This document shows positions 44,519 through 54,201 of a stretch of 64,000 bases of DNA, piece by piece (position 1 is the stretch's first letter; every line of letters begins with the position of its first letter). Origin of the DNA: Selaginella moellendorffii (Eukaryota; Streptophyta; Lycopodiopsida; Selaginellales; Selaginellaceae). The position numbers and the translations under genes are program-made. Under the pieces are notes generated by a model. It was not told the DNA's origin and ran no database searches. It saw only the letters and a program-made list of their open reading frames with translations. The stretch covers positions 533,494-597,493 of the forward strand of contig NW_003314332.1 in the NCBI RefSeq assembly GCF_000143415.4. The letters run 5' to 3'.

Positions 44519-46066
44519 TTATCGTCTCTTCTTGCTGCGCTCTTTGGAAGGTTTGGTTGCCTCCTCTTCAGCATTGTGGTCGGCTTCAAGTCTAGTGAGC
44601 TGCAAATTAAACAATACTGTTGTGAGGATTCCTTCTTGAGACACCACTTTACCTTGTCAAGGATGGGTTTAAGTTCTCTGTAGCATGTCTTTGCCAATTC
44701 AAATCCATCCTTCCTGAGCTCCTGATAGATGCAAAGAGCATGAAAAACGAGTGAAAGAAAACCTGCACGTCACCTTTCTAGTGTGTTCGGTGTGATTGTA
44801 ACGTGCCATTTGCCAATACATGATCGTCCGAGAGAAAAAATCTCTCAACGTTTCCCCAGGCTGAAAGACAAATCAATCACAAAACAGGAAGATGAACTAC
44901 TATCATCACTCGCCAAAGGTGTTTGTTGAGAATCAGCCAGGTCCAGCTCAACCTGCATTTGATTGATCTTTGATCATTTGATCGTCAGCCTCTTGTCAAG
45001 TTTTGTTACATCCTAGAATACGAAAGGAAACATACAAGTTTTGTTACATCCTTCTTTTTTACTACCTTGCCATCATCCTCTTTGTCTGTTCCTTTACTAA
45101 TAGATCCAGCATCACTGTTGTCATTATCAATTTCGCCATCCTCCTCACTAGCTTTAATCCACTCGTTTTGTGTTTCCTGCTTGAAATATTAGTACTAGTC
45201 TGGATGATAGCTAGATCATAAAAACACTAACTTTAATAATGCACCTCCATGCATTGAGTTTATTCAGGTCCAGCGAGAAAAGGTTGTTGAGTGTCACTTC
45301 TTTTTCACCAACTTCTTTCATACATCCATACAGAAACGAAGTATCCTTTCCACTAACCATTCCAGCATTGATTCTTCCACAAGGCAACAGCCTTCAAGCA
45401 GAACGCTCAACGTGCAGACGCATTTTCCACACTTGGATCGACCACTTTCTTCTGCTTTGGATGCACGCTTAACCACCACACAATCTCAGATTGCCATACC
45501 TTATACATTCTGTGCAGCGAATCACCTGCAAAAGACATTAGTTTTTTCAATGCATGCATTCAAAAGTAATCAACTACACCACCAAACAAGATGGCTCATC
45601 TCTTGTGGACAAAAATCCTGCTCTTGGCCCAGGAGCCATACCGCATTTTTTTCACCTTCACAAAACACAGCAAAAAACTAAAACTCCAAACGAGAATGTA
45701 AAAGAAGCAAACCTTGTCCCACTCCCAATCCGTGGATCTAACATCCACATATCTGCGAGCCCTACACCTTTGTCGGATTGATCTTTGTCAGAGGCAGGCT
45801 CTTTGAAATAGCCACCGTACAAGAAAATCTGGAAAAGAAAAATGTTCACAACGCGCAAAACAATACTTTTAGTTCATCTAAATAAACAGCAAGCTGAAAA
45901 CCAGTTCTAGCTGAAGGCCAGGCAGCTCCAAGCTTGGGTTTTATCTCTTGCCACTGCAAAAGGAAATCAGTTTAGTTGCTAAAAAACAAGGAAGAACGAT
46001 GAGGGACAGAAACAAACCTTACAATCGTCTAAATCCAGCACTTAAAGATCATTGAAGTACCTGTGT
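44519..46066 (-). pseudogene. Truncated KLHDC4-type kelch gene (C-terminal half)
   Basis: Read on the minus strand, exon-like pieces with splice borders follow the order of the kelch-domain protein 4 family. A kelch end (YFNDL*VLDLDDCK, with a stop) lies near 46050, then WQEIKPKLGAAWPSARTGFQ near 45950 and IFLYGGYFKEPASDKDQSDK near 45830. RINAGMV...FLYGCMKEVGEKEVTLNNLF comes near 45360 and an acidic linker EWIKASEEDGEIDNDN near 45150. The DUF4110-type tail follows: PGETLRDFFSRTIMYWQMAR, ELRKDGFELAKTCYRELKP and KKRR-stop at 44519. The N-terminal kelch repeats are missing and stops occur in at least two exons. The intact parent is not in this window. Confidence 0.75.
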
Positions 46067-46235
46067 CAAAAATTCATTACACTGCTGAAACAGCCGACCT
46101 TTCTTCCCTCAGCGTCAAATGGAATCATTTTATGTTTGTTTATGGTCTTGTCCTTTCCCTTTAATTCCTAAATTACTCTTGCATTACAGCTGTGGCAAGG
46201 TTCACTTTTAGAAGTTTAGTCGTGCTCTCTCTGCT

Positions 46236-46828
46236 CCTCCTGAGCTCCGCCACTCAAGTCCGACTTTGGTGCTTGAAGCTTAGGTCCTCGGCAGCTTTCT
46301 CGGCGTCCTCACGCGTGGTGTAAGTGATGAAGGCGCAGGCCCTCTGCGGGACGAGCCGGAGCGATTCGATCTTTCCATACGAGTAAAAGTTGTCTTTGAG
46401 ATCCTCGGTGGTGACTCTCTCGTCGAGGCCACCAACGTAGAGCGTCCTCACGGTGGCATCGTCGGGAGGAGTGAGCGTCGACATCTCCTCGGCCTTTTTC
46501 AGGAGCTTTGCAGCAACGGGATCATTCAACCTGCAAAGAAAAGAACTCTCAAAGTGAGAAGAAACGCGAAGAGAACACAACTTACCCATAGTGTGAGAGC
46601 CTCTTTGGCATCCACCGCGGACAAAGAAGCTGCAAACGTGTGCTCGGTTGCGCTTGTAGTATGGGCTCGTCCTCTGGAGCTTGAGGATCATGTCATTCGG
46701 CCGGACTTTACCAAAGGACGACTCCTGATCCACCTAACAAACAATGTGAGCTCCACGGTGGCGCTTACCATGCGAACATAGGGATTATCCCCCGGGCACG
46801 TCTCGCAGATGATCGGGAAGTCCGCCAT
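46236..46828 (-). pseudogene. Deletion-damaged copy of the RBM22 gene
   Basis: This segment is a close copy of 16.2-17.28 kb, including an intron and the telo-box 5' flank, so it arose from DNA, not from mRNA. Compared with the parent it has lost 45 bases after the start codon, most of exon 2 including the acceptor side, part of the CCCH finger ([12 protein letters not shown] then diverges) and the end of the RRM and C-terminal tail. The RRM core ([27 protein letters not shown]) is intact. Loss of a splice acceptor and the finger makes a working product unlikely. Confidence 0.85.
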
Positions 46829-48735
46829 AGCTCAACCCTAGCCCTAAAATTCGTGGATATGATTTTAGGGCTCTAGCAAAATTATCCGATGTTGTCCAAG
46901 CAATAAGCTCATGGTGAGGCCACCACTTCTCGAGAGAAGAATCTCAGCTCTCACAAGGCGACAAGCCACAGAGAATTTTGGGAGTCTAGTGTTGAGTTCT
47001 CAGTTTACTGTCGCCGCCGCCAGCCCGATGTCAGTATCTTGAGATTGCTGCTCACTGCCAGTTCGTGACTCGGCTTGCTGTATGCGTGCGCAAACATTTC
47101 GAATCACGATGGAGGAAGGTTAAAAGGATCCCGAGAGCTGTTGTCAAAGTAGCTCCAACCAGGTATGTGGTGCAGCCCATGGTCGATCCTATGATAGGGA
47201 TGCCACAGTCTCAGTCGAGCGATTCAGGTATCACTACATAGCTCAAAGGAACACGACAGGACAAGACATATCGACCACCAGGTTTGACACATGCACGTTT
47301 CATGCGTCCGTTTCGTATTTCAAAGAGAGGGGCTTGACGTGTGCAATGGCTATGTTTCCTGGTGACTTCTTTCTCAGGTTTCTTTTCTCCTGGTACCATT
47401 TTCGTTGATGTTGTCACGAGCTTGATGGTCTGCGGAAGATAGAAACCATTGCCATCAACAAAGAAGCAGCAAGAAGCAGGATTGTGAACATTATTATTAA
47501 ACCAAATAATAATGATGTTTAAAGCTGATTAAACTATGGCAACAAATATGTACATGGGTGTATTATATATTTACATATGTGTGAATATAGTTTTTTACTA
47601 GTTCTATAAAAATTATTATACATTATGGTTGTTATAAAAGTAAATGAGTGTGTGTATAATATTTTTGTCATGGGATATATTATATATGATGACATTTCAG
47701 ACTGCCACACAAGACTGATACCATATTATATCATCACTGTAAATCTAACAAGAGTTTTTTTTTATCTTATTCTTGTATCATTGATTGCAGATTTATAAGT
47801 TCTTAATTTGTATAAACCACAAATCCTTAAGTTAACCCAAAGATATGCTATGTGGCAATGGCCAAGGCAAAAGTCTTACAAATATAATATATTTGTGACC
47901 AAAAGTGCCAACTTGAAAAGTCGAGAGCAAGTTAGAACTCCTAAAGAAGCACTTGATTAATATATAACAAATGTCATAATATATGGAAATTTAAGTGTTG
48001 AGATTAAAGTTCTAAAACCCAAAGACTTGAAGTGCAATGATATCAAAACCATCTCACCCCATTTCTTCAAATGTTCAAAGTGTCAAACATATCTATGGTT
48101 TAATATATTTTGGGCTAAATATATCCAAGGAACCTCTGCTTTCATGTAAAATTTTATCCTTTTATAACTATTCAGTACCAATTTGTATTTTATGTGTTTT
48201 TTTTCCTAGTTTATTGCATTTTCATCCTCCTTGTTTTACTTTTTTATGTAGGATTCAGTCCCAATTGACGTATTGCATGGCTTTTTAATGTTTATTTGCT
48301 TTCTTATATGTTTTTTTTTTTTTGTGAATGCAGTTTTTTTAAAGACTCCACAGGGTAGGGAGAGAAACCTCTCTTGTGATTTTGATAAAAGAGTTACTCA
48401 CCTGTGGTCATGGGGACGCCAGTCGGGGTGGACGGATTTCATTAGAGCTGCAGCACCCGAGACGTGAGGGCGCGACATGGAAGTTCCGGAATCGATGTTG
48501 TAGCTCGAGAACTTCCAGATCAACGTCGACAGGGAGCCCATGGTGGCAGTGTCCGGGTTTAACTTGCAGAACATCGGAGTCTCCTAGGGTTGCCAAGGCC
48601 GTGTTTGGCTCGAATCAGCTGTCATCGAGAGGACATTCCAATGCTCTCGTGAAAAGGCTCCAGGAGCTCGTGAAGAGAACAATGGATTTTATCTTTTGAT
48701 TAATAACTTCAAAGATAGTGTTTGCATCATTCTCA
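46829..48735. other. AT-rich gene-poor stretch
   Basis: From 46829 to about 47230 it holds the duplicated RBM22 promoter and a coding-like scrap (APTRYVVQPMVDPMIGMPQS near 47150-47210) that resembles 17365-17410. From about 47480 to 48360 it is AT-rich with no recognisable feature. Small frames at 48376-48699 match nothing known. Confidence 0.4.
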
Positions 48736-50697
48736 CTAGTTTCTCTCTTGCTCCAAGACGCTGGCGAGTAGGAGGTTTGGGGCCGCCACCCTCGAACCCA
48801 GTCCCATCACTTCACTCGCGCCAAAGGCAGCATTCTTGAGATCACGTGCTTCTCGACAAGCGCCCAGAAAGCTCGTCCAATTGGCATAATCTGCTGTCCA
48901 AGGCATGGCGGCAATCAAGTCCCGAGCTTCTTCCAGGTATCCGGACCGGCCCAGAAGATCAATGAGACAGCCATAGTGCTTCCTTGTCGCTGCCAGGCCA
49001 TGATCAAAGGCCATGGATGTGAAGTAGCTCCGGCCATCGTAAACTTTTCCCTGGTGGCTACACGCAAGCAGCATCGCCACGAAGCACGTCTCGTTCGGGG
49101 GCTCCATTGTCTTCATCCTGTGAAACATCTCGATCGCAAAGGGGGAATTCCCACACTGGACGGATCCCACTAGCAAGCACGTCCATGCGATGGAATCCCT
49201 CACGGGCATTCGATCGAAGAGATCCACAGCGCTGTATATCTGCCCATTTTGCGCGAATGCAATCAACATTGCCGTCCAGGACACCAGTGACCTGTGAGGA
49301 ATCGCATCAAACACTCCCTTGCATTGCTCAAGATGCCCATTTTGGGCATATGCCGCGAGCATCGACGTCCACGTAAACGCATTTGATTGAGGCATTTGGT
49401 CGAGCATCTTCTCTGATTCTTCTAGATGCCCGTGCTGGGCATATGCCGATAGCATTGCGTTCCAGGCCACGAGATTCCACTGGGGCATGGAATCGAAGAC
49501 GTAGCGTGCTTCTTCAAGATTCCCATTTGCGGCATATACCGTTACCATTGACGTCCACGTAATAAGATTCCTCTCCTCCATTCTCTCGAAGAGTTTTTGT
49601 GCTTGTAGGACTTGCCCGGTCTGGGCATACCCCGCCAGCATGGCATTACACATGGCAAGATCTGGCTCGTCAATCAAATCAAACATCTCCACCGCCTTGC
49701 CGACGTGACCATTCTGGGCATATGCAGCCAGCAGCGACGTCCAAGAGAAGAGGTCAACGCGTGGCAAAGAGTCAAACAGCTTGACCGCATCTGTGAGATT
49801 CCCTTGCTGCCCGAGCGTCGCCACAAGGGAGCTCACACACCCAATGCCGTACACTGGCATCTTGTGGAGTATGGCCAATGCTCTATCCGTATGACCGTGC
49901 TGGGCATATGCCACGAGCATCGTGCCCATGGACACCACGTTTTGCTGGGGCATCTCGTCGTATATTTTCTTGGTTGTCTCTAGATCGTCGTGCTGGGCAA
50001 ATGCCGAGAGGACAACGTTCCACGACACGAGATTTCTCTCTGGCATCGCGTGGAAGATCTCGCGAACTCGATCGAGCTCAAGACTGTGCACATAAGCTGT
50101 GACCAAAGTGTTCCAAGAGACAATCGTTCGTTCCGGCATTTGATCGAAGAACTCTTTGGCTTTTGGATGATCGCCGAGCTGGGCAAATGCGGCAAGCATA
50201 GAGTTCCAGCAACCGACGTCTCTCTCTGGCATCTCGCTAAACACTCTGGAAGATTCGCTAAGATCGGAATTGTGGGAATATGCAGCTAGCATGGCACTCC
50301 ACGCGAGAAGGTCGTGGAATGGCATCTCGTCAAAGGTTTGCTTTGCGTGATCGACATGCCCTTTTTGGGCATATCCTGCAAGCAGCGAAGTCCACGATAT
50401 CAAGTCCCTGCCGGGCATCTCATCAAAGAGTTTCTTGACTTCGTCCACGTCGCCGCACTGGCTGTATACCGCCAGCAGCGTGTTCCACGACACGAGGCTC
50501 CGCTGCGGCATGCCGTCGAAGAGCTGTTTAGCGTCGCCCAAGAGCCCATTACGGGCATATGCCGAGAGCATCGCATTCCAGGAGATAAGATCGCGCTGTG
50601 GAATCCTGGCAAAGAGCCGGCGAGCTTCGTCGATTTGGCCATTGCGAGCGAGCGCACAGAGCTTGGAAGTCCAGGAAACTGTATCGGCATGCGTCAT
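48736..50697 (-). CDS. Pentatricopeptide repeat protein of 31-residue S motifs (PLS class)
   Basis: An intronless frame of 653 codons. Residues 5 to about 500 consist of sixteen or so consecutive repeats of exactly 31 residues following DLxSWNxMLxAYAQNGxx...LFDxMPxR. Two longer repeats and a C-terminal remnant of the E domain follow (HYGCLIDLLGRSGYLEEARDL, NWTSFLGACREA), ending VLEQERN. Such proteins bind organelle RNA one base per repeat and serve editing, splicing or stability. No DYW domain is present. The first ATG lies in the first repeat, an in-frame TGA is seven codons upstream, and no transit peptide is visible. Either an unseen upstream exon supplies it or targeting is unusual. The gene lies 118 bp downstream of U2AF35 on the same strand. 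Confidence 0.93.
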   Translation of the reverse strand: MTHADTVSWTSKLCALARNGQIDEARRLFARIPQRDLISWNAMLSAYARNGLLGDAKQLFDGMPQRSLVSWNTLLAVYSQCGDVDEVKKLFDEMPGRDLISWTSLLAGYAQKGHVDHAKQTFDEMPFHDLLAWSAMLAAYSHNSDLSESSRVFSEMPERDVGCWNSMLAAFAQLGDHPKAKEFFDQMPERTIVSWNTLVTAYVHSLELDRVREIFHAMPERNLVSWNVVLSAFAQHDDLETTKKIYDEMPQQNVVSMGTMLVAYAQHGHTDRALAILHKMPVYGIGCVSSLVATLGQQGNLTDAVKLFDSLPRVDLFSWTSLLAAYAQNGHVGKAVEMFDLIDEPDLAMCNAMLAGYAQTGQVLQAQKLFERMEERNLITWTSMVTVYAANGNLEEARYVFDSMPQWNLVAWNAMLSAYAQHGHLEESEKMLDQMPQSNAFTWTSMLAAYAQNGHLEQCKGVFDAIPHRSLVSWTAMLIAFAQNGQIYSAVDLFDRMPVRDSIAWTCLLVGSVQCGNSPFAIEMFHRMKTMEPPNETCFVAMLLACSHQGKVYDGRSYFTSMAFDHGLAATRKHYGCLIDLLGRSGYLEEARDLIAAMPWTADYANWTSFLGACREARDLKNAAFGASEVMGLGSRVAAPNLLLASVLEQERN

Positions 50698-50815
50698 GAA
50701 CCAAAAGAAGGATCACATCCCGCGCTGCCCAATATGAGTACTGGAACGAGCTCTGGCAATGCCAAGGTGGTAGAAGTCATCAACCATAGATTGCGAGGAA
50801 TTAAAAGGAGATTTC

Positions 50816-51604
50816 TTACAAAGGTTCCTTTTCCCTTTCCTTGTTCCACCTCTCGATTTTGGCCAGCCTTTCACGATCGCTCTCTCGTCGCCAGGGCGGG
50901 CTTCTCCTCGTATGGCGCTCCCCATCACGTCTGTAATCCCGCTCCCCATCCTCCTCCCTCGGGCGACGTTTGTGATCCCGCTCCCCATCCTCCTCCCTCG
51001 GGCGACGTCTGTGATCCCGCCTTGGTGGCGATGACGATCGATCGCCCATCAGCTCCCTCATCAGAGCTCTGCTAGGACGATACAAGTGCAAGAAGTTGCA
51101 GCATCCGCCCCGGCTGCACCCTCCTTGCTCCTCCTGCCGGCAAGACGCCTCGCGAAAATCCGTCACAGGGGAGAACTCGGCCGCGATCGGGCGCCCGGAG
51201 TAGAACCTCCCATTCAGCGCTGCCATAGCTGCGACTGCATGCTCCTCGTGCCGAAACTGGACGTAAACATTCCCGGCCAGATGGTTGCCGAAGTTGTTGC
51301 AGATCTTGAGCGCCTCCACCTTGCCGTGCTTGCTCACCTCCTTAAACACGTCCTCGTAGAACGCATCCAAGTCCTTTTGGAGCTCTTCCTTGGAAATGGC
51401 AGTGTTTCTGTATGCCTGACCGGGGGTGATCTCCGGGCTTTGATACATGTTGAGCAGCAAAGTGCAGCTCTGCTTAGGTTTTACGTGCGCTCTCGAGCAT
51501 CGGTCCCCGTGTCGACAGGCGCCCATCTTGAGGTAGAAAGGGCAGTTCACTCGGTCTTGTTCGGTGCCAAAGATGTCAGCCAGGTGCTGCGCGCCACCTC
51601 CCAT
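50816..51604 (-). CDS. U2AF35: U2 snRNP auxiliary factor small subunit (U2AF35/U2AF1)
   Basis: It recognises the AG at 3' splice sites together with U2AF65. The start [20 protein letters not shown] leads to zinc finger 1 ([20 protein letters not shown]). The atypical UHM RRM follows, with [20 protein letters not shown] and [17 protein letters not shown]. Zinc finger 2 has [19 protein letters not shown]. The RS-like tail contains a 39-bp tandem repeat ([13 protein letters not shown] twice). It is 262 residues and intronless, which is unusual for the family outside plants. A TATATATA string at about 51639-51647 lies within an in-frame upstream extension, so it is probably promoter rather than coding. 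Confidence 0.93.
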   Translation of the reverse strand: MGGGAQHLADIFGTEQDRVNCPFYLKMGACRHGDRCSRAHVKPKQSCTLLLNMYQSPEITPGQAYRNTAISKEELQKDLDAFYEDVFKEVSKHGKVEALKICNNFGNHLAGNVYVQFRHEEHAVAAMAALNGRFYSGRPIAAEFSPVTDFREASCRQEEQGGCSRGGCCNFLHLYRPSRALMRELMGDRSSSPPRRDHRRRPREEDGERDHKRRPREEDGERDYRRDGERHTRRSPPWRRESDRERLAKIERWNKEREKEPL

Positions 51605-51780
51605 AACGTTCCTCAAGAACCCTAGCCGAGACCTCTCGTATATATACACGGGTTGTCAAAAGGGTTGTCAAAAAGGTGGCCAAATGCCGTTACTGGGCAT
51701 TCGTGATGCTTGCTTGCCCTAATTCTCGACCCAAATCTCCCGCCAGGTTTTAGGGTTCTTATGCTAGGTTTTGGGGGTCA
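51605..51780. promoter_or_regulatory. Divergent promoter between U2AF35 and a membrane protein gene
   Basis: About 175 bp with AACCCTAG near 51618-51625 on the U2AF35 side, TATATATA near 51640 and TTTTAGGGTT near 51748-51757 on the other side. The short direct repeat GGGTTGTCAAAA occurs twice at about 51650-51675. Confidence 0.5.
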
Positions 51781-52679
51781 ATGGGGCACGAGATCCATCC
51801 CGCGAGCTCGCCGGCTCACAGGCGATTGCAGAGTCCATCGTCGCCCTTCTCGGCGCCGCGGAGGGCCGCATTGTCGACGCGCGAGGAGCCGGATCTAAGC
51901 TGGAGGGCGCTCGTCTATCGGCACCAGTTTCTACTGCTCATGCTGGGAGTACTCTTGTTTCTGTGCACTGTCTACTTGTATTTCGCTATAACGCTGGGGA
52001 CGGGTAATTCGTGCGCGGGGCTCACAGGAGTCCAGAAGGAGATTTGCAGCCTCTCCTCCAAGGACAAGACGAGGCGCGTGGGCGCGAGAGCACTCCTGGT
52101 GAGTGATCGCAGCATTGCTTATTGTCTTGCTGGGATTTTTACTCGAGAATGTGTGTTCCCTCTAGACAGATTTAAATGCTGGGGAGCTCTGGAGAAAAGA
52201 ATTAAACCTTGGTCTGTGCACTGACGCTGAAGGAGCTGATGGTTTCTCGTGCAAGGTAAGCAAAGAGATGGATGGAATGGAAGCGTGCATTTTAGATCTG
52301 ACTGGTTGCTTATATTTCTTTAGAAACTTAAAACAGGAACACAAGCTTCCTTGGAAGCAAATAGTGGCCTGTTCGATCTGGTTTTCCTAGAGCTTCATAG
52401 CTCTCGAAACGGTACGTACGCGTCTTAAACTTGAAAACCTTTGATTTTACGTTTTTTTTTCCACAGATCACAAGTGTGCTGTGGGGATCTCAAAACTGGT
52501 CAGAAAGGGTGGAGTTTTAGTGGCATCTATCGACATCTCGGAGTTCATGCAAAAACTTAACTGGTCTTTTGTCGGAAGGTTGTCTTCGAGTGTCTCATTT
52601 TATGTGCTCTTCTGATAGTTTTTGCTTTTCCTTTTGCAGAAACCGTGACCAGGGCCAGATCTGGCGGGCTCCTCAATAA
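51781..52679 (+). CDS. Small type II membrane protein with a degenerate methyltransferase-like fold, unknown
   Basis: Five exons (51781-52098, 52166-52255, 52324-52411, 52467-52578, 52640-52679) give 215 codons with matching phases. The N-terminal 50 residues are Ser/Pro/Arg-rich, followed by one membrane helix (QFLLLMLGVLLFLCTVYLYF) and a lumenal part starting SCAGLTGVQKEIC. The later part (LFDLVFLELH, KLVRKGGVLVASIDIS) resembles the strand-4/strand-5 region of a class I methyltransferase without a recognisable SAM-binding Gly motif. It ends IWRAPQ. I know no named family. A Golgi or ER location is inferred from the topology. Confidence 0.65.
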
Positions 52680-54201
52680 CACGCGGATTTGTCTTTTGGT
52701 AGGTAATCTATGCTGTATTTTTTATCGCAGGCTTAATCACCTAATATCGAAATGAAAAGTATCGTGGATCAAACTTTCCAAGTCTACCAAGAGTACTGAT
52801 CGGGTTTTATTATGTCTGCAAAGAGGCAGGAAACTGTGATGATCGAGACGATTGCTTCCCTTCGAAGACCTGTAAGACTTGAGTTTCTTTTGGAAGTTCT
52901 TAACTCTTTCTTTTGCCTGTGTTTCCTCTCAGGAACGCGCTTGCACTGTCAAAGTGAACTTGCTGCAAACATCATTTCGAAGATGCTGACTTTGATTGAT
53001 CCCGTTATGGCGATTCCAGAACAGCAAACCAAAGGTAATCATCTGGGGTTCTTTCGATTAATTTGAGCAGGGCGTCAGACCGTTTTGCAGGATAGTGAGC
53101 TTTTAAAATGGATGTCGCCATTTGCTTGTAGGTGGGCGATGTCCGGATCGAAGGACATATCCAATCGACACATTCAAAGTTTCAATAGCGAGGTATCAAC
53201 CAGCGCTGCTTGATAGTCTACTGATATATATACTGATAATCTACTTGATTCCAGAGATGAGATTTTCAACCCTGGTGTGTGGCGTGCTCAGAAGATTCTC
53301 CACATTTCGTTTGGGGTTGTGGGAAGAACGCGCCTTTGAGCTTAATTTTTGCGTACTAAGCTTGCAGGGACCAAACCATCATCATCCTTTCTAGAGATTG
53401 ACGAAGACCAGCAAAAATTAAACCAAGCTAGCAAGCAAATCTATGGACGGATGCGATGGGCCGGAAAGCAACACTGCCATCGCAATCCCACCGTACGATT
53501 TGGACGACCCGGGCCTCGTGACTGCCGACAGTGGGGTGCTGGTGGTCGATTCCCGTCCCGAGAAAGGCATCGTTTTTGGCATATACCTCGTGGGGACCAA
53601 AGCGTATCAGATATTTTGCGTGCTTTTCCAAGCCATGGACTTGGCTGCGCGTACGAACGGACAGCCCAGTACGGTCGGGCCGGCATTATTTTACTGTGGT
53701 AAATGTCAAAATCGAGGAGTGAAGGAGCTGTCAGGAAATTGTTTTTCACCGCCTCTCTTCTGTGGGTTTAAACGGGAGACTAGGTCTTTCTCGGGGGTTT
53801 AGCTAGGCATTTTCTCTCGTTTGATCAGACCGATCGATCGAGCGATCTCTTTCGGTTAGGCCGGATGCCGCCAGGAATCGGAGCGTATCATCGGGTACTA
53901 GTGATGCGTTTGACAGCAGCAGCGGTAGTGCGGCGGCATCCATCGCGAGATTTCGGCTACATTCGAGCGTTTCTTCACAAGATTTCTTGAGGCAAGTGTG
54001 TGAGAGCGAGTTCTTTCCCGTGGAGGGAGAATCCATCCCTGCATTCACAGAAATCGAGGCAGAGGGCGAGTATTTCCCAAGACTGCTAGCATCGAGAGAA
54101 TGCTGCTACTGGGAAGAACGATCAGATAGGGCGGACAGGCATGATCATCGTCTTTCTCGTAGAAGGAAGAGAGGCAGTGTAGTCTAAGCTCCGAGGAAGG
54201 C
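52680..54201. other. Gene-poor stretch and DUF632 promoter/leader
   Basis: Exon-like scraps occur at 52812-53035 (MSAKRQETVMIETIASLRRP; IISKMLTLIDPVMAIPEQQT) and an open frame of 119 codons at 53443-53802. None matches a family I know, and expression cannot be judged. From about 53820 the sequence is probably promoter and 5' leader of the next gene (GATCGATCGAGCGATC). Confidence 0.35.

Noticed and set aside
53443..53802. 119-codon open frame as a gene
   Set aside because: No recognised domain or clear promoter; overlapping frames on the other strand are equally long, so it is kept only as part of the unexplained stretch.
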